Below are positions 11,866-22,768 of a stretch of 64,000 nucleotides of DNA, piece after piece. Every line of letters begins with the position of its first letter. Within the stretch, counting starts at the first letter, position 1. The DNA comes from Mastigamoeba balamuthi. Lineage: Eukaryota > Evosea > Mastigamoebida > Mastigamoebidae. Under the pieces are notes generated by a model. The model had not been told where the DNA came from. It did not search any database and was given only the letters and a program-made list of their open reading frames with translations. The position numbers and the translations under genes were made by a program. The DNA lies in assembly GCA_902651635.1 (NCBI GenBank), contig CACRSC010000012.1, forward strand, positions 603,911 to 667,910. Reading direction: 5' to 3'.

Positions 11866-12041
11866 TTATCTACGCCTGAACAGACATCCCAGACGCCCTC
11901 CCACAGCAACGCCACTCATAGACACCTCCCAATAGATCTATTCGCACCAGACAAAGCCTCGCACACCATTCTCTTGGCAAGTGCAGCGCGTTGTCTGCCC
12001 GCATTGGGGCGAATGGCAAGACTCCCGGGTCCTGTCAATGT

Positions 12042-13366
12042 TCAGCTCCTGGCCCTGATCTCCTCTGAGCTCAGGCAGTACGGGGCGTCCTGCAACACAG
12101 AGACCACCTTAGGATGTATGAAGTCGAGGCCCACCGCGTCTTCTCTGCCGAGACTGAACGGAGCGCGGGCCAGCTCTGTCACAACCTCTGCGTGGCCCGC
12201 AGCAGCGGCCCCGCGGAGGGCGTCGCTGCCGTTTGCGATGGCGTCCTCCTTGCCGAGGGAGAACGGAGGCTCTGCCAGGGCACGCACGACCTGCGGGCTG
12301 CCGCTCCTGCACGCCCAGCGGAACACGCACGAGTTGTTGTTGCGCGCGTCCTCCTGGCCGAGCGAATAGGGGACTGACCCCAGCGCGTTGACCACGGATG
12401 CATGCCCGTTGCTGCACGCCGCGAGCAGGGCAACGCTGTTGTTCATTCGGGCCTCTGCCTGCCCGAGGCGGTACGGCTCCTTTCCGAGCATCCTCACCAC
12501 CTCCGCGTGTCCGTTCCTGCGAGGCCGCGCCGCGAAGGTTGTGTTGGTGCCTCTGTGTGATAGGCCATCGCGTACCTGCAGGCCTCTGCGAGGGCCTCGT
12601 TGTTGCGCTTGCGGGCGTCGGTGCCGTCCAGGAACCAAGGCGCGCCTGCGAGGGCGGCAAGGATACCGGGATGCCCGAACGAGCACGCAGACCTAAGCGC
12701 GATGCTGTCGGCCAGCCTTGCGTCGGCTTGGCTCAGGCAGTAGGGTTCTCTGGCCAGCTCCTCGACCACCTTCGCGTGCCCGTTGGAACACGCGGTCACC
12801 AGTGCGTAGCAGTCCTGGGCCCTCGCATCCTCCGCCCCAAGACGGTAGGGATCGCGCGCCAACGCACGGACGATGTGCACGTGACCACCAGAGCACGCGC
12901 TCCACAGCGCACGCGAACTCCCTGCACGGGCGTCCGCCTGCCCGAGCGAGAACGGAGCGCGCCCGAGGACGTCGACCATCTCGGGCAGACCGCAGAGGCA
13001 CGCGACCCACAGTGCGTCCCGAGCGCTAACCGCGACGCAGCCCGTGTCGTAGCATCTTTCCATCGCGCGTGCACAGTCCGTGTGCCCGAAAGCCTCGCAG
13101 AGCCTCGAGCACACCCAGTGCAGAGCCGCGGGCAGGCGGACCGGAGCGTCGTCCAGCGGCACCGACGCCAGCGAGGCAACGAGGCGGAACGGGCGTCGGC
13201 TCAGCGCGACGACGTCAGGGCACCTGCCCGCGCAGCACGCGGAGACGAGTGCCCCCGCCATCGCCAGCGGGCGGGACCTGAGGTCCGCAGTCGTCGTCGC
13301 CTGCACGGGGACCCGCGAAAGAGCCTGCGAGCCCAGCGCCGACGGGAACGCTAGTGCGAGGGCCAT
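12042..13366 (-). CDS. Ankyrin-like repeat protein
   Basis: Two exons, 13366-12576 and 12516-12042, joined inside EACRNGHAEVVRMLG, give about 421 residues from the first ATG. Eight or more units of about 38 residues carry alternating ALxxACxNGHxxVVxxLA and an unusual second half of the type REPYSLGQEDARxxxS, in which PYxLGxxDAR is strongly conserved. The first half is ankyrin-like helix-turn-helix; the second half is longer than in canonical ankyrin. The frame is open upstream to about 13531 without an ATG (it includes LWSAWLLRVHVLPVL), so a further 5' exon is likely, possibly with an F-box-like N-terminus. Such repeats mediate protein binding; no partner can be named. Confidence 0.7.
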
Positions 13367-13640
13367 GAGGTCGTCGGCGCCATGCAGCACAGGCAGGACG
13401 TGCACTCGGAGCAGCCACGCGGACCACAGGTGCGCCTCCGTCTTTGGAGTCGACGTCTTCTGCGCAGAAGACGAAAAGACTGCAGATTCGGAGGGCAGAC
13501 TGCGGTTTTGTGTAGACGGTCGCTTCGGAACTCAAAGGACTCTTCCGGTGCGTGCTGCGCACACAGCGTTCTGGAGGAAATCCCAAAGTGTGTGAAGCGG
13601 TTGAGATTGAATCCCCTTGCTTAGATCTCCTTCAAAAACT

Positions 13641-14802
13641 CTATTTGTTCTCAAGGGATTTCCACAGTTTGATGACTGCTCCCACGGCGATTCCCACGTT
13701 GAGGCTCGTCTCGAGGTCAAACTGCGCAACCTGCTGCGGAGCTGAGGGGTTGTTCGGTTCCGGGGACCACCCAGAGGTGTCTGCCATGGTTGTCAGTCGA
13801 AATGGTGAGGTTATTCCGAAGCTCACGGATACCCACGAAGCCAAAGGGGTCCTCGTCCAAGCAGATGATCGGGGCCCCAGACATCGCCTGAAGTGTGCTG
13901 CAGTTGTGGTAGATAGTAAACCCCACCATCCGCACCACCTCTCCAACAGAGAAGCACAGCCTGAATCCCGCATTGAACACCTGATGGCTGTTTGACCAGA
14001 ATGAAGGGCTTCAGGAGAAGTACCTCGTTGATGGCATATGGGGACCAGGTCTTCCCGAGTTGGTCCCTGATCGGCTTTGAGGTGGGAGCTGAAATGCCCA
14101 CCACGCAGATTCGAGATCCGACGTGCAGTTTGTGCGTCGATGGGCGAAGGCAGACGACCTGCGAGTAAACTAAGATAGACGCACAAGTGCTCGTCTCGTC
14201 TCGCACTTCAGCTGAGTCCATGTGATGGAACGTCCTTGTGCAGGATCCCACCCCACGAATCCTGAAGAAGGTTACATCCTGGCCCAGGTCCTGCAGCTCT
14301 CCCCTCCAGCTGACGGGGATCTCCACTGGGAAGCTGTGATACACGGCGGCGGACACCCCCCACGAGTTCTTGTGGTAGAAGCCCGCCCTTCCACAGAGAG
14401 CGCCCTCGAACACGTGAGCCGCAGTAATCCCGCGTGTTATGTCGCCAGCGAGGAAGGCGGTCCTGTGGCCGGCACCAGCCTTGAGCATCAGGATGGACCG
14501 TGAGACCGCAGCCAGTCTCGCCGCCATTGCTCTGTCCGTGGCAACTGCCTCGGTCACAGGGTCTCCGCTCGTGGTTCTCAGTGAGAATCAATGACTGCAG
14601 TGAGACGAGACGGACCTAGTATTCCTACTTCCTCAGAGGTGCAGATGAGAGACGGGGTCTTTCGTGCTCCCCGAAGCATCAGAACTACCTTTGGAGCATT
14701 CTGGAAGAGGATCACGGACTCGCAAGCCATAACACGTGCACACTCTGCTGCTGCCTTCTCACGCCGGCACAGTATCTCCTTGGCCTCTTCGCACTCGGAC
14801 AT
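13641..14802 (-). CDS. Trypsin-fold serine protease-like protein
   Basis: Proposed exons 14802-14616, 14544-14024, 13980-13827, 13780-13641 (333 residues). The core shows a plausible triad: histidine in GITAAHVFEG, aspartate in LGQDVTFFRI, serine in LQAMSGAPII, followed by the usual short strand DPFGFVGI. This is the arrangement of cytosolic S1/S1C-like or viral-type chymotrypsin folds; no signal peptide or PDZ domain is seen. The C-terminal exon ends in NVGIAVGAVIKLW, a hydrophobic helix-like tail. The first intron (donor GTCCGT) and the start at 14802 are inference; a shorter start at 14527 is possible. Function unknown beyond probable proteolysis. Confidence 0.6.
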
Positions 14803-15039
14803 TATCGGCTTCACCAGCAGAAAACTATATTGAGCACCCGCTTCCACGAGGCAATTGAATCAAGACAGATACACATATCAACATCTGATATCTCCATGCA
14901 TTTGCTCTCTATCCCGATCCACGACCACCAAGAGTCGCTCAGCAAGGATACGCTGGTAGAGTGACGATGCGGATGCGGGCAGCGAGGCAGTTTTGGGTGA
15001 GCTTCAAAGAGTTGAAAGTTGACCTTACGAAATGGTACG

Positions 15040-16442
15040 TTACAGAGGAGCAGCGACGATAGTCACTGTTCCCGAAGCCAGCGCCGACTTCTCCACCGGC
15101 TTGCCGTTGACGCCGAGGTGCTCGTGGCGCACCCTGACGCACTCGAACGTCGCGGGCGCCTTGCGGCCAGCCGCGAACGTCTGCGTCTCCACCTTGGGGG
15201 AGAACACGCTCACCACGTCCCCCGCGTGCACGACGCTGCTCGCGACGCCGTACAGCGCCGCGACGACCCTCCTGCGCCCCGCGAGCTCCAAGACCGCGCA
15301 CACTGGCGTCTCCCCGGGCGCCGTGCAGACGCCGACCACCGCCGCGTGCATGATCGCGAAGCCCTCGACGCTGTCCGCGACCCCGGGCGGGGGCAGCGTC
15401 TGCGAGACGCCGCGGGCAGGGGCCCCGGGGCGCGAGATGAGCGCGCAGAGCCTGTCGACGAGCTGCGAGATCTTGCGGGCCTCCTCCGGGGGCGCGGGCC
15501 ACTGCGGGTCGAGCTTGCCAGCGCGGGCGTACTCACACGCAGAGGCCTCGAAGTCGGCGCAGTAGCGCAGCGCAGCCGCCCTGTTGAAGTGCAGGTCCGG
15601 GGACGAGTACCCGAGCTGCGCGGACTTGTCGTACGCCTTGAGGCTCGTCCTGAGCTCCTGGTCGCTCTCCCCGAACGCCAGGGCGTGTGCGACGTGCGCG
15701 TTGCCGAGGACATCTGCGGAGGGCAGGTCGCAGCGGGCCTGAGGAGTGGGGACCACCCGCGGAGCCGCGGACAGCAGACGCGACGAGGTACGCACACCAC
15801 GAGTAGCCGTCCGAGGGGTCGGCGGACACGGCGTCCTTGGCGCACCTGAGGCTCTCGTCGTGCATGGCGCCCCTCTCCTGCGCCTGCACGCCCTCTGCCT
15901 GCGCCAGCTGCCTCAGCACCATCGAGTACCCGCGCAGCGTCTCCTTGTTCTGCGACGAGCCCCCCGGGCGCGGTCAATCACTCGAGCGTCGGGGGTCCTC
16001 CCGGAGAGGCCGTGCGAGCGGACGTTGCGGTTGCGGCTGAGGGCCTCGAGGTAGCAGTGCTTGGCGTTGCAGAGGTCGTTCTTGCGCCACAGGAGCTCCG
16101 CCATCGCGTTCCACGCCCTGGCCATCCCCGGCGCCTTCTTGCACTGGCGACGCTCGTCAGGGCCCAGCCCAGGCCACCCCGCCCCCTCCTCCGACGCACG
16201 GCGCGGGTGAGGCAGGTCTCTGCCTCGCTGGTGTAGGCGTTGGACCAGGCGACGAGGAGCCTGCCGCGGAGGTACCACCACGCGGCGTCGTCGGCCTCGA
16301 TGCCCGCGGCCATCTGCGCGGAGGACGCGGCGACGAGCGAGGACAGCGCCGCGCGCGCGGCGGAGCGCTGCGGGCCTGTGCCGGAGGCGTCGAGGTCGTT
16401 GATCCGCTCGAGCTCCGCCACGGCCGTCTCGAGCGCCTCCAT
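15040..16442 (-). CDS. TTC5: TTC5-like TPR protein with C-terminal OB-fold
   Basis: Four exons, 16442-16200, 16143-16024, 15949-15796, 15713-15040, give 396 residues. Signature segments match tetratricopeptide protein 5 (STRAP): AWNAMAELLWRKNDLCNAKHC, YSMVLRQLAQAEG, SWYVLGNAHVAHAL, PDLHFNRAAALRYCADFEAS and a C-terminal OB-like part ending VNGKPVEKSALASGTVTIV. Intron removal restores SWYVLGNA exactly. In animals TTC5 acts as a cofactor of p300/p53-type responses and, in the cytosol, recognises nascent tubulin chains for tubulin mRNA decay; whether either applies here is inference. Length is close to the family norm (about 440). Confidence 0.85.
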
Positions 16443-16722
16443 TGGACGGCAGTCAATATGCCGATATCCGCCCGAGATATCGGCTCTCGGTGGTTTTACA
16501 GATCAGAGGCCGCTGTGAAGATGTGTGGTGGACCACCCCAAGAGGGATTGCCAAGGAGACAACCCCGGAGGGAGATTGGGGTGTTGCCCAGTTACATCTT
16601 TCAAGGAGCAGTTGATAACAATTGTGGCACGGCAGCAGTATGGCGTGTGGTCAAAGAGCGTAACGGGTTGTATTTCTCAAACCCCCGGCTTGCCAGGGGG
16701 GTGCTCAGTGACCTCGATGCCT

Positions 16723-17981
16723 TCAGGCAGTGTCGTTCATGGCACTGTCAGCCCCCCTGTGCCCAGACGCCAGGCAGGGACGAGGGCTCTCCTTTCCGAT
16801 GGCTCTTCCAAAGGCGTTGCTGCACTTGTAGACCAGGTTCTTGCCCGTCTGCACCACGTCCTGCATGTTCAAGTTGCAGTGGCTCTGGGGGTCGCACAGG
16901 AACTCTCCCGCGGTTCCCGGGTTGGTGCTCTGGATGTTGACGTAGTTGATGTTGTTGATCTTGAACGCCCCGTGCGTGGAAGGCTTCGCGGCGTCGCTGA
17001 GCTTGTAGAACATGCTCACCTCCATGGTCTTCTTGACGTCCTTGAGGATCAGGTTCTGGAACCACACGTTGGAGAGCGACCCTTCGCAGCCGGGGACCGT
17101 CTTGATGCGCGGCCCGCACGTGGTCCCCGTGAAGTGCACGTTCTTGACGGTGATGTCAGAGATCTTCTCGGTGCACAGAGAGCCGATGGACGCTCCGTGG
17201 CCGGTGCCGAACTGACAGTCCTCGACAACCACCTTGCTCGAGTGGATCGCCACGTTGTCATCGCCCACGGAGATGTCGCAGTTGTGAACTGTGCGCCGTG
17301 GTGGGTAAATCGGGTGCACGCACCCACTGGAAGAGTATGTCACGCACCCCAGAAGTTGTCGCCGTGGACGTCGATTCCGTCGGTGTTGTGCGAGGGATTG
17401 GCGACACCCTCCGATGGAGGAGCGCGCAGGGTGATGCCGAAGATCTCAGTGTTGCTCGCGTACATCTGCAGGCAGTGGTCGGGGCAGTCCTTGACCGTGA
17501 TGCCCGTGACGATCATCGTGTTGGTGTTGCGCGGGTAGATGGTCCTCGGGCGCGCCTTGTTCCTCAGGTTCGCCCACCACGAGGCTCCCTGCCCGTCGAT
17601 GGTCCCCGAGCCCGTGATCGCGACGTTGCTCTTGGCTGTGATCGAGATGGCCGCCTTTGCCTCCGCGGGCCAGTGAGCGTAGTCGTTGGAGATGCGGAGA
17701 GTGCCGTCGATCTTGAGCTCCGTGTGGTCGCCCTTGACGGTAACAGCCTTGAAGAGGAACGTCTTGCCCGCCGGGATAAAGACAGAGCCTCCCCTCGGGG
17801 CAGCTGCGTCGAGAGCCTTCTGGATGGCTGCGCTGTCGTCGGTCCTGCCGTCGCCACGAGCGCCGAACTTGGTGACGTCGAAGACGCCGTCGCCGACGTT
17901 GACGGTCACGTACTTTCCCTTGATCACCTTGGCCTGGCCAAGTGCGACGCACAGAACAAGCAGCGCGATGCTCTTCATCAT
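16723..17981 (-). CDS. Polygalacturonase (GH28) copy 2, intact
   Basis: Two exons, 17981-17348 and 17288-16723, 399 residues. Signal peptide MMKSIALLVLCVALGQA, then VTKFGARGDGRTDDSAAI (the classical start of the beta-helix), NTDGIDVHG, VGDDNVAIHSS, GHGASIGSL and RIKTVPG, which supply the catalytic aspartates, histidine and substrate-binding Arg-Lys. Predicted secreted endo- or exo-polygalacturonase degrading pectin. It is an inverted paralogue of the copy at 7132-8423, with the same intron position and about 80% similar protein by eye, indicating local duplication. The intron uses GTGCGT. No sign of bacterial codon use, so any horizontal acquisition is old. Confidence 0.93.
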
Positions 17982-18504
17982 TGCAGTGTTGGTGTGTGTA
18001 TTGGACTGATGATTCAACACCTGCTGTACGTCCGTTTTTGAGTACCCGTTTGCCAACCGTCATCTCCGTCTTACCCCGGTAATCAACTGAAAATTCAGAG
18101 TGACGTTCTCGTTCAGATCGTGGATGCGAAAAAAGACCCTAGGCGAAGGGGTCATACGGTGGTGGTAGGGTGATTCCGCGTCGAGGAGTGCAGGGTCACT
18201 CGGGTGTCTTTGGCGGGTGGCCGGTCTCTGAGGGCACAGCGATCAGCCAACGGAAAGCACAGGTTGGTGACTCGACGATAGTTCACACAGCCGTAATAGG
18301 AGAAATCCAGCCACGAAAATAAGTAATACCAGGATGATAACTGCCCCGTTGAAGTAATAGTGCGTGCTGAGTGTCCCAGCCCCTCGTTTTCGTAAGACGC
18401 AGGCGGATTTCGCGTATTCAACACAGTTCTCGCTGCAGTAACGGGCTCAGCCGGAGCGGCGTTGTTGTAGTTTTTGCGCGGGGCTGTGCAGCGGGTCTGG
18501 TGGG
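17982..18504. other. Intergenic, nothing recognised
   Basis: AT-richer gap between the polygalacturonase start and the 3' end of the next minus-strand gene. No coding signal seen. Confidence 0.4.
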
Positions 18505-19032
18505 TCACGTGAGGCTCGCGATGCGGTGCCAGAAGACCTGGACGTGGTAGAGGTCTGGGATGGTCATCTTGGGGTTTTCGTACCAGACGAACTCGCAGGC
18601 CCCCTCCCCGAACCTCAGCGCCAGCTCCTCCGCGATGTCTCTCGTCACCGCCCGGCTGAGCGCCTCCTCTCCCCCGCCCCCGTCGGCGCCGCTGTCCGGC
18701 CTCCTCGTGTACCACAGCGTCCAGTGCCTCGTCCCTGCCGGAACGCAGTAGGGAAACATGTTCCTGTCGAACCTCCGCAGCGCCGGCAGCGACTCGCGGC
18801 TGGCCACGTAGAGCCTGCCGTCGGGCGCCGTGTCGGGCGCGATACCAAAGACGGTCTGGAGCGCGTAGTCGGACTCGCTGGCGTAGTGCTGCCGGACGTT
18901 GTGCATGTACTGCTCCTTGCTGGCACGCGTGTCCGGAGACGGCCGGATGCTCTCCGCGCCTGGCACCCACGCGTAGAGCTCGTGCAGCGCCTGGAGGTCC
19001 CGTGGCTCCGCCGACACCCTCGTGTTGATCAT
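18505..19032 (-). CDS. DUF3605-like protein
   Basis: Single exon of 175 residues from the ATG at 19032. The order of features resembles the small DUF3605 family of fungi and protists: LRRFDRNMFPYCVPAGTRHWTLWYTR in the middle, then a short helix (ITRDIAEEL-like TRDIAEELALRF) and the closing CEFVWYENP, with IPDLYHVQVFWHR at the end. The conserved G-RHW-LW and NP...H.QVFW patterns suggest one compact domain. Function of the family is not known to me. It starts 84 bases from the divergent XPG-like gene, so they probably share a promoter. Confidence 0.5.
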   Translation of the reverse strand: MINTRVSAEPRDLQALHELYAWVPGAESIRPSPDTRASKEQYMHNVRQHYASESDYALQTVFGIAPDTAPDGRLYVASRESLPALRRFDRNMFPYCVPAGTRHWTLWYTRRPDSGADGGGGEEALSRAVTRDIAEELALRFGEGACEFVWYENPKMTIPDLYHVQVFWHRIASLT

Positions 19033-19116
19033 CAACGGCCTGCCGCTGTTTGATTTCTGAGATTCAATTGCCGATATCTGGCCGGCCTCGTCGGCGTGTG
19101 AGATTCACTTGCGCCG

Positions 19117-21408
19117 ATGGGTGTCAAGGGGCTGTGGGAGGTCCTTGCTGCCGCCGGCCGCCGCGTCCCGCTCGAGTCGCTGCGCGGCCAGCGCGTGGCG
19201 GTCGACGCGAGCATCTGGCTGTCGGCGCTCGCGTCGTCGCGCGCCCCGCACGCGCACCTGCTGGGCCTCATGACGCGCTGCTGCCAGCTGCTCCACTTCG
19301 GCGCCGCCCGTCTTCGTCTTCNCGCGCAGAGCGCCCGCGCCGACGCGGAAATCGCGCGGCTGGCGCAGTCGGCGCTGCGCAGGCGCCTCAGCGGCCAGCA
19401 GTGGGCGCCCCGCCCCGACGATGCCGCCCATGCCGACGAGGAGGAGGAGGAGGAGGAGCTGCGGGGGCTCCTGGCGATGCTCGAGGAGGAGGCGCCCGCG
19501 GCGGCTGCCGAGGAGGGGCCGGTGGTGGAGGACATGATGAAGCGCCAGGCAGACCTGCGGGCGCAGCGGGCGAGGCGCGTGCGCGAGGCCGGGGGGGCGA
19601 GGCTGGGTGCGGAGCGCTTCTCGGAGGAGCAGACAGTGTCGGTGGCGATGGCGGGGAGAGCGGGCGAGGCGCTCGACAAGGCCAGGCGGGCTGCTGCGCG
19701 GGGCCGCAGGAGAATGGCCAGCGACCACACGACGGAGCTCGTGCTCGTCAGGCGGCAGGAGCAGAAGGTCGAGGACAGCAGCGATGGCGATGACGTCGTC
19801 GACGGCGACGGTGATGTCTTGCCTCCTGTCGCTGCGGCTGCTGCGAGGGAGGTCGAAGTCAAAGCTGAGGACATCGAGGTAGTACTGGAGCCGTGCGACC
19901 TGCGCGACCTCTGTGCGCCGCACGAAGCTCCGCTTCAGCCCGCCGCTGCCGGTAGCCCTGTGCGCTCGGACAAGTGCGAGGACGGGGACGAGTGGGAAGA
20001 CGTGGCTGTGCGCGCCAGCCCTAGCCAAGAGAGCTTACCCGAAACGAGCGAGCATCCAGCCATGCCACCCGCGCCAAGCGATGAGAAGATCGCGCAGAAA
20101 GCTGCCCCTGCTCCAGCCCCGACCGCAGCAGCAGCGCCACCGCCACTTCCCGCGCCTGCCGCCACGAATCCCGAACCTTCAGAAGACCTCGGTGATGAGT
20201 ACCAGAGGGACTTGGCTCTTGCTGTTCGCCTGTCGCTCTCCGAGTACGGGTCTCCCTCAGATCTGCGCAATGGCGGCAGCGATGCAGACGAACCTCGAAA
20301 CCCGTCCGACGCTCGTCCCTCCAAAAGCTGTGAGGAAGAGCCTGCGCTGACCTCGTTCTTCATGATGGACGATGACGATGACAGGGCAGACAACGATGCA
20401 CACGTATCAGAGCCTGCTGGTGGCGTTAAGATAGAGGCGCCGAGGTCTCCACCTCCCGTCGGAACACCGCCCGTTGCTGTGGCCGGCCCAAAGGTCCCGC
20501 CAGCAGCACCAGCACCAGCACCAGCGATTGATGTGCACGACCAGGGGCCCGTAGACGGTATCTCCGCACGGGAGCTGTCGTCAAAGCTGCGGCAGCAACC
20601 CCAGCATCCAGTGGCTCTGGCGGCGTCGGACACGATGTCTTCCCAGGCCGTTGACGAGTGCTGCGACCTCCTGCGCCTGTTCGGGATACCCTACATCCGA
20701 GCGCCCGCCGAGGCCGAAGCCCAGTGCGCGTGGATGGACTCCAAAGGCCTCGTCGACGGCGTCGTCAGCGAGGACAGCGACGTCCTGCTCTTTGGCGCGC
20801 GCACCGTCTACCGCCACGTGTTCAACAGGGACAAGTACCCCGAGATGTACAGGGCCGCCGACATCGACGCCGCCCTCGGCCTGCGACGCGACTCGCTCGT
20901 CAGCCTCGCCCTTCTCTCGGGCAGCGACTACACCGAGGGTGTCCGCGGCATCGGGATGGCGCGGGCGCTCAAGATCGTCCGCCAGTGGGGCGCTGACCTG
21001 CGTGGGCTCAGGCAGAGGGCCCTCGCAACGCCCGACGACGGCACCGAAGGGCTGGTGCGCCTCGTGCGCGGCCTGCAGCTGCCAGAAGGGTTCCCGAGCC
21101 AGGAGGTCATCGCGGCGTACGAGGCGCCGGTGGTCGACAGGTCCGAGGAGCCGCTGACGTGGGGGCAGCCCGACATCGAAGCGCTGAGGAAATTTGCCGT
21201 TAACCGCATAGGAATGGCGCCGGGCAAGGCCGACGCCCACCTGAGCGGTGTGACTGCCGCGCAGGGGCAGCAGGGGGACCACCGCCAGCAGCTGCTTGAC
21301 GTCTACTTCTCGCCGCAGGCCGCCCAGATACCCAGGAAGCAGCAGCGGAGGTCGCCAGCCCCGCTGGAAGCCGTGGCAGCAAAGAAGAGGAAGCGCTCTA
21401 ACGGTTAA
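19117..21408 (+). CDS. XPG/Rad2-family structure-specific nuclease, with an assembly gap in the N domain
   Basis: About 763 codons without introns. MGVKGLWEVLAAAGRRVPLE is the family start and the XPG-N region follows. The XPG-I core is clear at about 520-620: IPYIRAPAEAEAQCAW, DGVVSEDSDVLLFGA, LSGSDYTEGVRGIG, carrying the metal-binding acidic residues. A spacer of about 350 residues holds an acidic region and an apparent ubiquitin-interacting motif (DEYQRDLALAVRLSLSEY, about 362-380), as in XPG/ERCC5. QQLLDVYF near 724 fits a PCNA-binding box. The N at 19322 lies where PVFVFDG should be: the frame just before it reads PVFVF only after a shift, and the DG-containing stretch is missing, so sequence is probably absent here. 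Role: endonuclease in nucleotide excision repair. Confidence 0.85.
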   Translation: MGVKGLWEVLAAAGRRVPLESLRGQRVAVDASIWLSALASSRAPHAHLLGLMTRCCQLLHFGAARLRLXAQSARADAEIARLAQSALRRRLSGQQWAPRPDDAAHADEEEEEEELRGLLAMLEEEAPAAAAEEGPVVEDMMKRQADLRAQRARRVREAGGARLGAERFSEEQTVSVAMAGRAGEALDKARRAAARGRRRMASDHTTELVLVRRQEQKVEDSSDGDDVVDGDGDVLPPVAAAAAREVEVKAEDIEVVLEPCDLRDLCAPHEAPLQPAAAGSPVRSDKCEDGDEWEDVAVRASPSQESLPETSEHPAMPPAPSDEKIAQKAAPAPAPTAAAAPPPLPAPAATNPEPSEDLGDEYQRDLALAVRLSLSEYGSPSDLRNGGSDADEPRNPSDARPSKSCEEEPALTSFFMMDDDDDRADNDAHVSEPAGGVKIEAPRSPPPVGTPPVAVAGPKVPPAAPAPAPAIDVHDQGPVDGISARELSSKLRQQPQHPVALAASDTMSSQAVDECCDLLRLFGIPYIRAPAEAEAQCAWMDSKGLVDGVVSEDSDVLLFGARTVYRHVFNRDKYPEMYRAADIDAALGLRRDSLVSLALLSGSDYTEGVRGIGMARALKIVRQWGADLRGLRQRALATPDDGTEGLVRLVRGLQLPEGFPSQEVIAAYEAPVVDRSEEPLTWGQPDIEALRKFAVNRIGMAPGKADAHLSGVTAAQGQQGDHRQQLLDVYFSPQAAQIPRKQQRRSPAPLEAVAAKKRKRSNG

Positions 21409-21875
21409 CTTAACAAAGTGTGAAATGCCGGTTTGTCATTTTGCGTTCGACGAAATTTCCAGCATATTTCCCATTGCCAGCAAGAGCAATGCGCGGGATC
21501 CTAAAATGCCGCACGGCGTGTGGCATTGTGGGGGCAAAGCAGCAGCATAACTCGGGGGGAGAGATGGCCTGAGAAAAAGCCGGTCAATTTTTGGTTTTGG
21601 TGTGGTTCGTATGTGTGACAAAGGAGGAAGAGGATAGGTAAAGGCGGAATAGCCCGAGCAGAGGGGAAGGCAGACCTGGGGAGAAGGGGCCCCCCGAGGA
21701 CCCACCAGCGAGCCCGCCTCTGCGCAGCGGAAGTTTTGTGGCGCGGCAACCAGAGGGAAAACTCCGCTGGCGCTGAGGCGAGCTACCGGGTTCCTTTTCT
21801 GGGGGTACCCCCAGCGGCACAGCACCCGGACCCCCGAGTCACCTCCCCGCCGCTATTGCAGCGAGCGCAGGTACT

Positions 21876-22768
21876 TCAGAGCAGCGAGCAGCCACTCTTG
21901 CGAGTCTTTTTCTTGAAGAGGACTGCCTTGATGGCCTCGTCAAAGACGAGCTTGAGGTTGTCGCCCGTCTTGGCAGAGCACTCGATGTACTTGAGGCTCT
22001 TGATCTTCTTTGCGAGCTCCTGCGCCTGCTCGGGTGTTGTGGGCTTGGAGTTCTGCCCCTTGAGCTTGTCGATGATCGCGCGGTCGTTGCGCGTGTCGGC
22101 CTTGGTGCCGACGAGGATCTGCGGCACGTCGGGGCAGAAGTGCATGACCTCGGGGTACCACTTGGCCTGCACGTTCTCGAACGACACGGGGTTCGTCACG
22201 CTGAAGCAGATCAGGAAGACGTTGGCGTTGGCGTAGCTCAGCGGCCGCAGCCTGTCGTACTCCTCCTGCCCCGCAGTGTCCCACAGGCCCAGCTCGATGC
22301 TCTTGTCGCCAGCAGTCAGGTTCACCACATAGTTGTCAAACACTGTCGGGATGTAGTCCTCTGTGCGGCATCCGCCGTCAGTCCGTGCGGAAACTTCCCC
22401 TCGGTCCGCGCGCGTGCAGAGCGCGGCGCGCCGGGCGAGGGGCGGGGGGAGTGCGTAAACCGAATTGATTTCTCCCCCCGGCGAAAACAGTTTCAATTTA
22501 AAAGCAGGGCAGGAGAAACCGCTCTGCGCACCAGGGAACTTGTTGTTGGCGTACGAGATGAGCAGGCACCTGCGAGGGCGACGCGCGGGCAGCGTTAGGA
22601 ATTGGCCGGAGGGGGCACACAGCGGGCAGATATCTATTTGCGGTGGGTGCGCAGGAAAAAAAAGGGAGGTGCGCCCGCCCTGTGGCGGTTGTGTGCGCTG
22701 GATACGCACGTTTTGCCGACAGCACCGTCGCCAATGACGACGAGCTTGATGGAGACGGTCTGGGCCAT
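21876..22768 (-). CDS. Rho/Rac-family small GTPase
   Basis: Three exons, 22768-22710, 22569-22532, 22360-21876, give 193 residues, the usual Rho length. G1 [12 protein letters not shown], switch [11 protein letters not shown]3 [18 protein letters not shown]4 VGTKADTR and G5 ECSAKTG are all present, and a polybasic KKKTRKSG precedes the C-terminal CSLL box, predicting geranylgeranylation and membrane attachment. The Rho-type insert between G4 and G5 is present but short (about [13 protein letters not shown]). Switches fit Rac/Cdc42/Rho equally and I do not assign a subgroup. Likely partners encoded in this window are the RhoGAP protein at 388 and the Ste20-type kinase at 8762, though GCK-II kinases often lack a GTPase-binding site. 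Confidence 0.95.

Noticed and set aside
14208-14591. Alternative minus-strand frame overlapping the protease gene start.
   Set aside because: The other frame carries the catalytic-type motifs (TAAHVF, DVTFFRI); this one does not.
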